DNA from: JBFWUW01 sp050247075
Lineage (GTDB): Bacteria > Planctomycetota > Planctomycetia > Pirellulales > JBFWUW01
Assembly (NCBI GenBank): GCA_050247075.1
Contig: JBFWUW010000034.1
Span: forward strand, 4,995-68,994
Direction: 5' to 3'
Length of the DNA stretch: 64,000 nucleotides
Position 1 is the stretch's first letter, and the number at the start of each line of letters is the position of its first letter. A program made the translations under genes and the position numbers. The notes below the pieces were generated by a model, which made no database searches, was not told where the DNA came from, and worked only from the letters and a program-made list of their open reading frames with translations. Of this stretch, positions 16,149 through 24,262 are shown piece after piece.

Positions 16149-17243
16149 ATGCGTTCCATCCCCATCAGCAACCCGCGGCCGGCTACATGCCGTGTGGCCT
16201 CGCTCGCGCGACCGCGCCGCGTTAAGCCGTGCGCCGCCCGATCGAATTGGCGGATGGCCTGCTGCCTGATCGGTATTAGCCTGATGGCCGGGTGCCAGTT
16301 TCTGCCGTCCGCCGTCCACAAGCCGGCGGTGTTCAATCCCTATCCGCAATTATCGCGGGTGGCCGTGGCTCCCTTTTTTAATCTCAGTACCGAGCCGACC
16401 GTGGATGGGCGGCAGTTTGCCTTGCACTACTACAACGAATTGCAATCGGTGCCGGGCTTTGAAGTAGCGCCGATTGGCGTGGTGGAAGAGACGATGAAGG
16501 CCCAGTCATTGGACCTGGCCAGTCCCGCGGATGCCCAGCGCTTGGCGCAAATCCTGGGGGTGGATGCCGTCGTGGTGGGGGCCATCACCGACTATTCTCC
16601 CTACTACCCGCCGCGTTGCGCCTTCCGCGTGGAATGGTACGCGGCCAATGCCACCTACCATCCCATCCCCGCTGGTTATGGACTTCCCTGGGGCACGCCT
16701 CAAGAGGAGCAGATCCCGGCGCGGCTGGTATTCGAGGCTGAAATGGCCAAAGCCAAGGCCACCATGCAACCTCCTCCCACGATCGCCGGCGGACTATCCG
16801 CCGAGGCCGCTGGTGAGTCTCCCGCCGGCCACCGGGGGGAACGCGGGCCGGTAAAATTGCTGTCGGCGGAAGTGCCGTTGTCGCAGCCACCGCATTCAGC
16901 GACTCCGGCGACGGCAGTGCCGCCGGGCGCGTTGGCCGGTTCAACCGATATGACCGCTTTAATCCCACCGGGCCAATGTGCGCTAGGCGCAATTCAACCC
17001 AGCAGCGAGCCGGTTTTACGGCACACCAAAGGCTTCGAGGGGACCGATGCCGAGTTCATCGCGGCCCTTAAAAACTACGTGAATACCCACGATGACGAGC
17101 GTTTTGGCGGTTGGCAGTCTTATTTGCAGCGCAGCGATGACTTCATTCGCTTCTGCTGCCATCTGCATGTTTACGAGTTATTGTCCGCTCGTGGCGGAGC
17201 GGGCGAAACACGGGTGGTGTGGCGCTGGCCCTCCGACCGATAA
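16149..17243 (+). CDS. Lipoprotein with a GNA1162/CsgG-like domain
   Basis: A 364-aa protein starting at ATG 16149. It has a long basic N-region and a lipobox at LMAGC (about residue 46). After it comes LSRVAVAPFFNLSTEP, then ALHYYNELQSVPGFEVAPIG and LAQILGVDAVVVGAITDYSPYYPPR. This layout is typical of the GNA1162/LpoB/CsgG-like group of periplasm-facing lipoproteins, which assemble at the outer membrane. The middle is proline-rich and low-complexity (residues about 200-280), and the C-terminus ends RVVWRWPSDR. The role is unknown. A small conserved gene and a Xer recombinase follow on the same strand. Confidence 0.7.
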   Translation: MRSIPISNPRPATCRVASLARPRRVKPCAARSNWRMACCLIGISLMAGCQFLPSAVHKPAVFNPYPQLSRVAVAPFFNLSTEPTVDGRQFALHYYNELQSVPGFEVAPIGVVEETMKAQSLDLASPADAQRLAQILGVDAVVVGAITDYSPYYPPRCAFRVEWYAANATYHPIPAGYGLPWGTPQEEQIPARLVFEAEMAKAKATMQPPPTIAGGLSAEAAGESPAGHRGERGPVKLLSAEVPLSQPPHSATPATAVPPGALAGSTDMTALIPPGQCALGAIQPSSEPVLRHTKGFEGTDAEFIAALKNYVNTHDDERFGGWQSYLQRSDDFIRFCCHLHVYELLSARGGAGETRVVWRWPSDR

Positions 17244-17344
17244 CAACTCTTGGACATCCCGCGTCTGGCGAGGGAATAACGGACTTTCCTTTGCCGCCAC
17301 TGGCAGCGAACATGCCTGGCCCGTTTCGTCAGGAGGACCCAGAC

Positions 17345-17590
17345 TTGAATCAAGACATCAACGTGCTGGCCCTGGTGAAGGGCGAAGAGCGCTACGTATT
17401 TCTGTACGACGACGCCCACCGGGCCGAGGCCCTGCGGACCTTGGGCCGCTACGCGTCGAACCCCGACCTGAGCTTTACCTGGTACGACGCCGCCGTGCTG
17501 AGCCAGAAGATCCGCCAAGAAGCGGAAAAGCCCGCCGCGCCAACGCCCCGGTTTCATATGCCGCTGCCCAAGGATAGCGGCGAAGCATAA
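17345..17590 (+). CDS. Small conserved protein of unknown function, TTG start
   Basis: An 81-aa protein beginning NQDINVLALVKGEERYVFLYDD after the initiator. The frame is open from 17219, but the TTG at 17345 has a perfect AGGAGGA ribosome-binding site at 17331-17337 with 7-base spacing. From memory, proteins of this form (ALVKGEERY...FTWYDAAVLSQKI) recur in planctomycetes next to xer genes; I could not check this. There is no signal peptide. The C-terminus is Pro-rich. The function is unknown. Confidence 0.75.
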   Translation: MNQDINVLALVKGEERYVFLYDDAHRAEALRTLGRYASNPDLSFTWYDAAVLSQKIRQEAEKPAAPTPRFHMPLPKDSGEA

Positions 17591-17591
17591 T

Positions 17592-17632
17592 CGACGCCTC
17601 GGCGATGGAATCGCCTCCTACAGGCTGGCCCG
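17592..17632. repeat. GGCGATGGAATCGCC hairpin module
   Basis: The palindrome GGCGATGGAATCGCC followed by TCCTACAGGCTGG lies between the small gene and xer. It is the same module as at 9342-9365. Confidence 0.7.
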
Positions 17633-17658
17633 CGGAGTCCGATAGCACAAACAGATCC

Positions 17659-18561
17659 ATGAATGCTGAAGCGGAACGGTTCTTGCAATACCTGCGCGTG
17701 GAGCGGAATGCTTCTCCCCTGACGCTGAAGAGCTATCGCGAGGATCTCACGGCGCTGGAAGAGTTCTTGAAGGACTCGCATGGCGGCCGTTGTCCGGCCG
17801 CGCCGCGGATCTCGACCCTCGACCTGCGCGGTTACGTCTCGGGCATGCACTCGGCGGAGTATGCCCGCGCGACGATCTCGCGCCGTCTGGCCTCGCTGCG
17901 TAGCTTCTTTCGCTTTGGCCAGCGTGAAGGCTGGATCAAGAATAACCCCGCCCGGCCGCTGCGCAACCCGCGGAAGGCACAGCGCCTGCCGCACTATCTA
18001 TCGACGGATGACGTTGGCAAGCTCCTTTCGGCACCGCCGGTCGATGACCCGCAGGGGCTGCGCGACCGGGCTATTCTGGAAACCATGTACTCGGCCGGGC
18101 TGCGCGTCAGTGAGTGCGTCGGCCTGGACGAGGGTGACATCGACTTCGAACAAGGCGTGTTGATGGTCCGCGGCAAGGGACGCCGCGAGCGGCTGTCACC
18201 TCTCGGTTCATTCGCCATCCGCGCGCTGAAGCAGTGGTATGGCGTGCGCAAGCCGCACGCCAAAGAGCCCGCGGGCGTGCGGGCACCCGTGTTTCTGAAC
18301 CGGTTTGGCCGGCGTTTGACGACGCGCAGCGTCGGCCGCATGCTGGAGAAATACCTGAAGGCCACCGGCCTGGACCGCCGGACGACGCCGCATACGCTGC
18401 GGCACAGCTTTGCCACGCATCTGGTGGACCGCGGGGCCGATATTCGCAGCGTGCAAGAGCTGCTGGGCCACAAGAGCCTGGTGACCACGCAGATCTACAC
18501 GCACCTCAGCACGGCCAATCTGCTGGCGGCCTATGAAAAGGCGCACCCGCGTGCCAAGTGA
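17659..18561 (+). CDS. Tyrosine recombinase XerC/XerD
   Basis: A 300-aa site-specific recombinase of normal Xer length. An N-terminal SAM-like core-binding domain (AERFLQYLRVERNASPLTLKSY) is followed by the catalytic domain. The catalytic residues are all visible: Arg in SAGLRVSE, Lys in VRGKGRRER, His and Arg in HTLRHSFATHL, His in LLGHKSLVTT and the nucleophile Tyr in QIYTHLS. Xer proteins resolve chromosome dimers at dif before division. XerC and XerD cannot be told apart by eye, so no symbol is given. The ATG at 17659 fits the family N-terminus. Confidence 0.93.
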   Translation: MNAEAERFLQYLRVERNASPLTLKSYREDLTALEEFLKDSHGGRCPAAPRISTLDLRGYVSGMHSAEYARATISRRLASLRSFFRFGQREGWIKNNPARPLRNPRKAQRLPHYLSTDDVGKLLSAPPVDDPQGLRDRAILETMYSAGLRVSECVGLDEGDIDFEQGVLMVRGKGRRERLSPLGSFAIRALKQWYGVRKPHAKEPAGVRAPVFLNRFGRRLTTRSVGRMLEKYLKATGLDRRTTPHTLRHSFATHLVDRGADIRSVQELLGHKSLVTTQIYTHLSTANLLAAYEKAHPRAK

Positions 18562-18569
18562 GCTTTTTC

Positions 18570-18598
18570 TCCCTCTCCCGGAGTACCGGTAGAGGGGG
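18570..18598 (+). repeat. CCCTCTCCC-type hairpin, possible terminator of xer
   Basis: CCCTCTCCCGG pairs imperfectly with CCGGTAGAGGGG immediately after the xer stop codon, with TTTTTCT just before it. The same hairpin type recurs at 47639, 53799 and 53875. It may stop transcription in either direction. Confidence 0.6.
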
Positions 18599-18647
18599 GC
18601 GTGAAGCCGAAGTTATTCCGTGCGAGTTCCCAACGGCAAACCGATAT

Positions 18648-19847
18648 TCAATCGGTGTCTTGCCGCGGCAGCAGGATTTTTCGCAATTCTCCACCGTCGG
18701 CACGCACGGCTAATTGCACGGTTGGCCCGGTCGTTTCCAGCAATAGTCTCAGTTCGTGCAAGCGATAATCCGAGGCGACCTTGGCCGCGGCAAACTCCAC
18801 CACGTCACCTGTCCGCACGCCAGCAACCGCGGCGCGGGAGTTTCGCCGCACGCTATGCACAAAGGTAGCGCCATCTCTCCGTAGCAGCGCCAGCCCGCTT
18901 CCTTGAACGGGAAACCGGCTGGCGGCGTGGCCAGGTTTGCGGGGACCAAGCACCAGTCGATCGTGCGGAAAGTCAAAAGTCGGGCTGAATTGCATCAAGG
19001 CGGAGAGTCCCAAGAGATTCAAGCCCTCGGGATGTTCGCTGGCACGGATTTTGTTCAGTGTTGGCCCCTCTTGCAGGGCCAGTTCGTCGAGGACGCCGGT
19101 GCGAATTTCGTGAAACTTGTCAACGCGCGAAGTCGCCACCGCATATAACGTCTTGATTGCGCCGCGCCGTTCCAGGTTCTGGTACAAAGGCTGGGCCAGA
19201 TCGACGATCGGCTCCAGCGAGAAATTGCCCGTGTCGAGGATCAAATCATCGGCAACGCTCCCCCCTAGCGTCGTGCGAATGGTAGGCGTGCCGCTTCTGC
19301 GCCACCGCACGGTGATCGCCGGTTCGGCGCTTTCGGGGGCCTGTTTCCAGATTTGCAGCAGTCCCGCGTCGGCATCGATATGCAGGACGAAGTCGCGCAA
19401 CAAGTCGATGCCGATAATCCCCATCACTTCGTGGCCGGTCGATTCGCGAATTCGCGTCAGGTCGCCCCGCCAGACGGATCGCGCCACAAATGGCGGCAAC
19501 CCCGCGATGGCGAACTGCCGCGCGGTTGCGGTTTCCATCGTTCCCGCGCCGATTACCCGCACCCTGCGGGACGCTCGGCCGGCCGGCATGGCAAGGGCCG
19601 CGCTAAGCCGCGTGTCAAAGGTGGTCGTCGAGAAGCCCGTATCGACCATGAAGGAATAAGTACGGCCGGCCACCTCGACGGGTACCAGCAGCAAGTCACC
19701 ATCGGTAAATACGGGGAACTCCGCCACGATATTGTCCGGACGACCTTCACCCGCGGATGCATCGCTCGCCGGTCGCTCCTGGGCAGCCATCCAGGGCGTA
19801 CAGCATGCGCAGGCCCCCGCCACTACCATCCCGAGGCCAAGACGCAT
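18648..19847 (-). CDS. Retropepsin-like aspartyl protease with C-terminal PDZ domain, secreted
   Basis: A 399-aa protein. The ATG at 19847 is chosen because GAAAGGA lies upstream at good spacing and gives a signal peptide (MRLGLGMVVAGACACC...AQE). The body has two retroviral-type protease half sites: SFMVDTGFSTTTFDT with IIGIDLL, and LILDTGNFSLEP with LNLLGLSALMQF. The C-terminal 80 residues (GSGLALLRRDGATFVHSV, GVRTGDVVEFAAAKV) form a PDZ-like domain. Such proteins are predicted periplasmic or membrane-associated proteases; the substrate is unknown. It is transcribed towards xer, with the CAP gene upstream on the same strand. Confidence 0.8.
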   Translation of the reverse strand: MRLGLGMVVAGACACCTPWMAAQERPASDASAGEGRPDNIVAEFPVFTDGDLLLVPVEVAGRTYSFMVDTGFSTTTFDTRLSAALAMPAGRASRRVRVIGAGTMETATARQFAIAGLPPFVARSVWRGDLTRIRESTGHEVMGIIGIDLLRDFVLHIDADAGLLQIWKQAPESAEPAITVRWRRSGTPTIRTTLGGSVADDLILDTGNFSLEPIVDLAQPLYQNLERRGAIKTLYAVATSRVDKFHEIRTGVLDELALQEGPTLNKIRASEHPEGLNLLGLSALMQFSPTFDFPHDRLVLGPRKPGHAASRFPVQGSGLALLRRDGATFVHSVRRNSRAAVAGVRTGDVVEFAAAKVASDYRLHELRLLLETTGPTVQLAVRADGGELRKILLPRQDTD

Positions 19848-19943
19848 GGTGGACATCCTTTCGCGGGCACCGCACGGAGTGTTCCACCCCTGCTGGAACA
19901 ACTCTGATTCTGGCCTTCCCGCGAGCAACCCGCAACCCCGCGG

Positions 19944-20363
19944 CTACTGCAAGAACTGGGTACACCAGAAAATGCGGCCGGTGGGCGAGGTATAGGCCGC
20001 CATGCCGATACGATTATACGAACCGTTGAGGATATTCGCCCGGTGGCCCGGGGAATTCATCCAGTCGTTGACGGCTTCGTGTGCGGAGGATTGTCCTTCC
20101 GCGATGTTTTCGCCAACAGGGGCCGAGGTGTGTTGCAATCGAGAGTTGCGGGCCATCCAAGCCGTATGAATACGTGCCGAACGCAATAGGCCGCGGTCTA
20201 GCGTCAACGGACGCAAACCGTTCCGCGCCCGTTGTGCATTAACGCCCGCCATGACTTGCGTCTCTACCAGGTGCGGGGCGACATCGTAAGGCGATACGGC
20301 CGGCCTGGCCGCTTCCGCTCCGAGAGTCAACGAAAGACTTGCCGCCAACAAGTGTGCAAACAT
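19944..20363 (-). CDS. Secreted CAP (SCP/PR1-like) domain protein
   Basis: A 139-aa protein with a signal peptide (MFAHLLAASLSLTLGAEA) followed directly by a minimal CAP domain: VMAGVNAQRARNGLRPL, the His motif ARIHTAWMARNSRLQHTS, GENIAEGQ, HEAVNDWMNSPGHRANILNG and IGMAAYTSPTGRIFWCTQFL. The GEN(I/L)A and GHRxNIL motifs are diagnostic. CAP proteins occur in all domains of life; bacterial roles are poorly known, with lipid binding or protease-like action proposed. The gene is compact and probably has its own promoter. Confidence 0.92.
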   Translation of the reverse strand: MFAHLLAASLSLTLGAEAARPAVSPYDVAPHLVETQVMAGVNAQRARNGLRPLTLDRGLLRSARIHTAWMARNSRLQHTSAPVGENIAEGQSSAHEAVNDWMNSPGHRANILNGSYNRIGMAAYTSPTGRIFWCTQFLQ

Positions 20364-20665
20364 GCAGATTGTCTCCTTGAACCAGGTTAGCAGAATAGGG
20401 TATCTGCGGTAGTTTTACGGAACGGACCAACCTAACGGTCCACGGATGGAACGCAATACCCTCTAAATGGTGGTTGCTGGGGGAATCGGTCCCTCAAAAT
20501 GCAACGCCCGTGGATACTTGCATTTGGCCCCACGTTTGCTAAGGTTCTGGCTCCCGATTCTCGCTGGATGGAAGCCACGGTGGCGGCAGCCATCGTGCGG
20601 CCGAACATGTCGGTCGCCAGGTCGTTCCCAGCACCTCTAGACCACTCACCCGAGGAGATTGTGCG
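20364..20665. other. Divergent intergenic region between the CAP gene and fae
   Basis: About 300 bp without a supported gene. Promoters for both flanking genes must lie here. A minus-strand frame of 245 codons runs across fae into this region but is a shadow of fae. Near fae, GAGGAG at about 20652 is its ribosome-binding site. Confidence 0.45.
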
Positions 20666-21163
20666 ATGTCGATGTTTATTGGAGAGGCTTTGTCTGGCGA
20701 CGGCAACGAGATCGCCCATATCGACTTGATGATCGGCGATAAGGACGGCCCGGTGGGCTATGCGTTTGCCGATGCCTTGGCCCGTCAAAGCGCCGGCCAC
20801 AGCAATTTGCTGGCCGTGCTGACGCCCAATCTGGCTGTTAAGCCAGCCACCGTCATGATCACCAAGGTCACCATCAAGGGTGCCAAGCAGGCGGTGCAGA
20901 TGTTCGGCCCCGCCCAGGCCGCCGTGGCCAAGGCCGTGGCCGATAGCGTGGCCGATGGCGTGATCCCCAAGAACAAGTGCGAGGATCTGGTCATCGTTTG
21001 CGGCGTGTTCATTCACTGGCAGGCCGAAGACGACAAGAAGATCTACCAATACAACTACGACGCCACCAAGATGGCCATTGCCAATGCCATGGGTGGCAAG
21101 CCGACCGCCGACGAAATGGTTGCCGGCAAGGACAAGGCCGCCCATCCTTTCCGTGGTTTCTAG
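20666..21163 (+). CDS. fae: Formaldehyde-activating enzyme
   Basis: A 165-aa protein matching the Fae family along its length. It shows IGEALSGDGNEIAHIDLMIGDKDGPVG with the catalytic-type His, then FADALARQSAGHSNLLAVL, NLAVKPATVMITKVTI and AQAAVAKAVADSVADGVIP. Fae condenses formaldehyde with tetrahydromethanopterin, the first step of the H4MPT-linked C1 pathway. Planctomycetes are known to carry this pathway without being methylotrophs. No other C1 gene (mch, mtdB, ftr) is seen in the window. A GAGGAG site precedes the ATG and a strong terminator follows. Confidence 0.95.
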   Translation: MSMFIGEALSGDGNEIAHIDLMIGDKDGPVGYAFADALARQSAGHSNLLAVLTPNLAVKPATVMITKVTIKGAKQAVQMFGPAQAAVAKAVADSVADGVIPKNKCEDLVIVCGVFIHWQAEDDKKIYQYNYDATKMAIANAMGGKPTADEMVAGKDKAAHPFRGF

Positions 21164-21287
21164 TCGCAATTAGCTTGACGCGGGTACCGCTTATGCGGTG
21201 TAATACGCTTGGCGCAAGTAACATTTGTGTTTGTGAATTTGATCGTGTTAAATCCTGATCGTGTTCTCGCACGGTCGATGAAAAGGC

Positions 21288-21322
21288 GGACCCACGAGTT
21301 GGCGGCTCGTGGGTTCTTTTTT
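21288..21322 (+). terminator. Rho-independent terminator downstream of fae
   Basis: ACCCACGAG, a 7-base loop and CTCGTGGGT form a perfect 9-bp stem followed by TCTTTTTT. It lies about 125 bases after the fae stop. Confidence 0.9.
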
Positions 21323-21434
21323 GCGCCCAGCGGCAATTCACGTGGCATCTATCAACACATCTTGATATATTTGGGCGGGAAAAGCTGCTAGGACCGAAAC
21401 ACAACACTCCGCGACCGTGTCGAAAGGTTTTCGG

Positions 21435-22805
21435 ATGCTCAAGATTCTGGATCCCACGATTGCTGGCGGAAGCAACGCCCTGTGCGATGGCGTTTCTCGC
21501 CGCAACTTCCTGAAAATTGGTGCCCTGGGCGCGGCTGGCTTGACGCTGCCGCAGTTGTTTGCCGCCGAGGCCGCGGCCGGAATTCGCAATTCCACCAAGA
21601 GTGTGATTCTGGTCTACCTGGTCGGCGGTCCCCCGCATCAAGATCTGTTTGACCTCAAGCCCGACGCTCCGGCGGAGATTGCCGGGCCGATGCGGCCGAT
21701 TGGCACCAACGTGCCGGGGGTGGAGATCTGCGAATTGCTGCCGATGATGGCCCGCATGATGGACAAGTTCTCGGTCATTCGCTCGCTCAGCGACGCCCAG
21801 GCCGACCACGACGCCATCCAATGCTACACGGGCCGCACACGGCAGGGCCGTGTTCCGGCGGGGGGCTGGCCGCAATTTGGATCGGCCGTGGCCAAGGTGC
21901 TGGGACCGGCCACGCCCGCCACACCGGCCTTTGTCAGCGGTTGCTACACCTGTTCGCACGGACCTTACAATGAGCCTGGTCCCGGTTTCTTGGGGGTCGC
22001 GCACGCGCCGTTTCGTCCGTTGGGACCGACCAAGGACGACATGGTTTTGCAAGGCGTTACCACCGACCGGTTGACCGACAGGCACCGGCTGCTCACTGGC
22101 ATGGACCGTTTTCGCCGCGATGTCGACGCCAGCGGCATGATGCGCGGGCTGGATGCCTTCACCGAACAAGCGATGGGCGTTTTGACCTCTTCACGGCTGG
22201 CCGAGGCGCTCGATCTGTCGCGAGAAGACCCGCGGGTGGTCGCCCGTTACGGCACGGGCGACACCAAGGTCTTTATGGATGGCAACGGCGCGCCGCGCGT
22301 GCCGCAAAGCTTTCTCACCGCTCGGCGGCTCGTCGAGGCGGGTGCCCGCGTGGTAACAGTCAACTACAGCAAGTGGGACTGGCACGGCGGCTCGTACAAC
22401 ACCATCTTCAATCGCGAGAAGGAAGACTTTCCGGTGTTCGACCAGGGACTTTCGGCCTTGGTGGAAGACCTGCACGAACGCGGACTGGCGCAAGACACGG
22501 CGGTCTTGGTGTGGGGTGAGTTTGGCCGGACTCCCCGCATTAGCGCCCAAGTCGGCCGCGACCATTGGCCGCGCGTGGCTTGTGCCCTGCTGGCCGGCGG
22601 CGGCATGAAACATGGCCAGATCATCGGTGCCACCGACCGCCTGGCGGGCGAACCAGTGGCCCGGCCAGTACGGTTCCAGGAAGTCTTTGCCACGCTCTAC
22701 CACCACTTGGGCATCGACGCCACCCGCACCACTGTACCCGACCTGCACGGGCGGCCGCAGTACCTGGTGGATGACCATGTGCTGCCGATGGCCGAGTTGG
22801 TTTAG
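21435..22805 (+). CDS. DUF1501 protein, Tat-exported (sulfatase-like fold)
   Basis: A 456-aa protein. The ATG at 21435 has GAAAGG upstream at 8 bases and is preferred to the GTG at 21417. The twin-arginine signal is SRRNFLKIGALGAAGLTLP. Family landmarks are VILVYLVGGPPHQDLFDLKPDAP, NVPGVEICELLPMMA, DHDAIQCYTGR, DTAVLVWGEFGRTPRI, GRDHWPRVACALLAGGGMKHGQIIGATD and a C-terminal LGIDATRTTVPDLHGRP. DUF1501 proteins are expanded in planctomycetes, often beside DUF1549/DUF1553 cytochrome genes, and resemble alkaline-phosphatase-superfamily enzymes. Their reaction is unknown. No such partner is adjacent here. Confidence 0.92.
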   Translation: MLKILDPTIAGGSNALCDGVSRRNFLKIGALGAAGLTLPQLFAAEAAAGIRNSTKSVILVYLVGGPPHQDLFDLKPDAPAEIAGPMRPIGTNVPGVEICELLPMMARMMDKFSVIRSLSDAQADHDAIQCYTGRTRQGRVPAGGWPQFGSAVAKVLGPATPATPAFVSGCYTCSHGPYNEPGPGFLGVAHAPFRPLGPTKDDMVLQGVTTDRLTDRHRLLTGMDRFRRDVDASGMMRGLDAFTEQAMGVLTSSRLAEALDLSREDPRVVARYGTGDTKVFMDGNGAPRVPQSFLTARRLVEAGARVVTVNYSKWDWHGGSYNTIFNREKEDFPVFDQGLSALVEDLHERGLAQDTAVLVWGEFGRTPRISAQVGRDHWPRVACALLAGGGMKHGQIIGATDRLAGEPVARPVRFQEVFATLYHHLGIDATRTTVPDLHGRPQYLVDDHVLPMAELV

Positions 22806-22809
22806 GGCC

Positions 22810-23007
22810 TCACTCGGCCAATTCTTCGTCCTCTTCGTGGCGCGCCAGGGGGACGGAGTGCTGCTCGCCTAGCCAGCGGCCCAGATCGATCTGCCGGCAA
22901 CGGGCCGAGCAAAATGGAACCGCCTCCGATTCGGCAACGCTAAACCTCTTGCCGCAACTGGGGCACTTGGCAAAGTTGGAAGCAGGATGGGGGCTGGCGG
23001 GTGTCAT
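22810..23007 (-). CDS. yacG: DNA gyrase inhibitor YacG-type zinc protein
   Basis: A 65-aa protein with the YacG zinc motif: CPSCGKRF, then FCSARCRQIDLGRWL. In Escherichia coli, YacG binds GyrB and blocks gyrase; the role in planctomycetes is inferred. The start codon overlaps the stop of the fmdB-type gene (ATGA), so the two are coupled. The acidic C-terminus (HEEDEELAE) is normal for the family. Confidence 0.88.
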   Translation of the reverse strand: MTPASPHPASNFAKCPSCGKRFSVAESEAVPFCSARCRQIDLGRWLGEQHSVPLARHEEDEELAE

Positions 23008-23357
23008 TTGTCGGGCTTCGATTTTTTGCTGGTGCCGCCCGCGGAATCTTTACCGGAGGAACCGCTGGCCGGCTTGGATTCGGCCGGCTTGCTCTCGGAC
23101 GATTTAGATTCGGCGGGCTTCGATTCGCTAGAACCGCTGGAGGAATCGGCGGCGGCGCTCTTTTTGTAGCCCTCGCTGCGGTAGTCGGTCTGGTAAAAGC
23201 CCGACCCCTTGAACACGATCGCCGCGCCGGTGCCAAACAACCGCCGCAATTTGTTCTTGCCGCACTCCGGGCATTTCTTTTTCAACGGGTCGTTGATGCC
23301 CTGAAACAACTCAAACTTGTGGTCGCAAGCATCGCACTGGTAGTCGTAAGTCGGCAT
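23004..23357 (-). CDS. FmdB-family zinc-ribbon protein
   Basis: A 117-aa protein. The start is placed at MPTYDYQCDACDHKFELFQ, the standard family N-terminus; longer starts read into non-homologous sequence. The zinc ribbon is CDAC...CPECGKNKLRRLFGTG. The FKGSGFYQTDYR motif follows, and then a Ser/Lys/Glu-rich low-complexity tail built from ESKPA repeats. FmdB proteins are putative regulators, and their mechanism is not settled. It overlaps yacG downstream. The chaperone genes lie upstream across a repeat-filled gap. Confidence 0.9.
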   Translation of the reverse strand: MPTYDYQCDACDHKFELFQGINDPLKKKCPECGKNKLRRLFGTGAAIVFKGSGFYQTDYRSEGYKKSAAADSSSGSSESKPAESKSSESKPAESKPASGSSGKDSAGGTSKKSKPDK

Positions 23358-23529
23358 GAACGGTTGAATCCTGACGGTACTCTTGGTGTTTGCTACTGCT
23401 GGATGCGTTGGACGCAACCCATCGCTAACCGGGTATCCGGGGTAGAGTGTTCGTGGCCAAGGAACCACGGATAGTACAGCCAAGCCCCAACAAAGGACGA
23501 TTGAAACGCGATGGAATCGTTGATTGGAA

Positions 23530-23670
23530 AACCACGGATAGCACGGATAAAAATCTGATGTCAGCCTCTTAATGTTGCCGCCAATGGAACAGACCAGGCG
23601 CGCGAAAATGAATCATGAAAAGCAATATCCATCCCAACCTTATCCGTGAAATCCGTGCTATCCGTGATTC
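23530..23670. repeat. Inverted-repeat element with ACCACGGATAGCACGGATAA ends
   Basis: The left end ACCACGGATAGCACGGATAA and the right end TTATCCGTG...CCGTGCTATCCGTG are inverted copies about 140 bp apart. The ends consist of a 10-bp CACGGATAR unit repeated. The inside shows no gene. A partial left end (ACCACGGATAGTAC) is at 23464. The layout is like the ACCACGAAT elements at 4937, 51234 and 58503, but the sequence differs. It fills most of the 329-bp gap between grpE and fmdB. Confidence 0.85.
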
Positions 23671-23686
23671 CTTAATTTTCTGTTGC

Positions 23687-24223
23687 TCATTCGGCGGCCG
23701 TGGAGACGATCACTTGCGAGGGGCGGAGCACGCGGTCATGCAGTTGGTAGCCTTCTTGCGCCACCAGCACTACGCTGCCGGGCGGCAGATCGGCATTCGG
23801 CTGCATGGAGATCGCCTGGTGCAGGTGGGGGTCGAACTCGGCCCCATCCGCCTCGATGCGCAAAGCGTGGTGTTTCCGCAGGACTTCCTCTAACTGCTGC
23901 TGAACCATTTTGACCCCCGCCAGCAGGCTGGTCACATCCTTGGTCGATTCCGCGGCGGCGGCGGCACGGCCAATGTTGTCCAGCACGGGCAACAGGTCGC
24001 TCAGCAGCGATTGTTCGGCGTAGCGGCGGTCTTCTTCCATTTCGCGCCGCATCCGCTTGCGAAAATTCTCCAACTCCGCCTGGGCGCGCAGGGCCAAATC
24101 GCGGGCGGCGGCCGCTTCGCCGCGGGCCTTTTCCAATTCGGCCGACAAGTCGAGATCGGCGGACATGTCCAACTCGTCCGTCTCGGTGGTTTCGTCGGGA
24201 TCGACTTCGTGTTGCTCGTTCAT
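23687..24223 (-). CDS. grpE: Nucleotide exchange factor GrpE
   Basis: A 178-aa GrpE, the ADP/ATP exchange factor for DnaK. An acidic N-terminus (DPDETTETDELD) is followed by a long coiled coil (about residues 27-85) with AELENFRKRMRREMEEDRRYAEQ. The beta-wing domain contains EFDPHLHQAISM, DLPPGSVVLVAQEGYQLHDRVLRPSQVIVS. Length and motifs are normal. It follows dnaJ by 39 bases on the same strand, so they share an operon. dnaK is not in the window. Confidence 0.95.
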   Translation of the reverse strand: MNEQHEVDPDETTETDELDMSADLDLSAELEKARGEAAAARDLALRAQAELENFRKRMRREMEEDRRYAEQSLLSDLLPVLDNIGRAAAAAESTKDVTSLLAGVKMVQQQLEEVLRKHHALRIEADGAEFDPHLHQAISMQPNADLPPGSVVLVAQEGYQLHDRVLRPSQVIVSTAAE

Positions 24224-24262
24224 GGTCTCTCGTACCGCCCATCGTGGCTCTTGCAGACAAAA

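Noticed and set aside
20432..21169. 245-codon minus-strand frame over fae
   Set aside because: It is antisense to fae, which matches its family along its full length; the frame has no recognisable domain.
21009..22169. 386-codon minus-strand frame over fae and the DUF1501 gene
   Set aside because: It spans a strong terminator and two real genes on the other strand; no domain seen.
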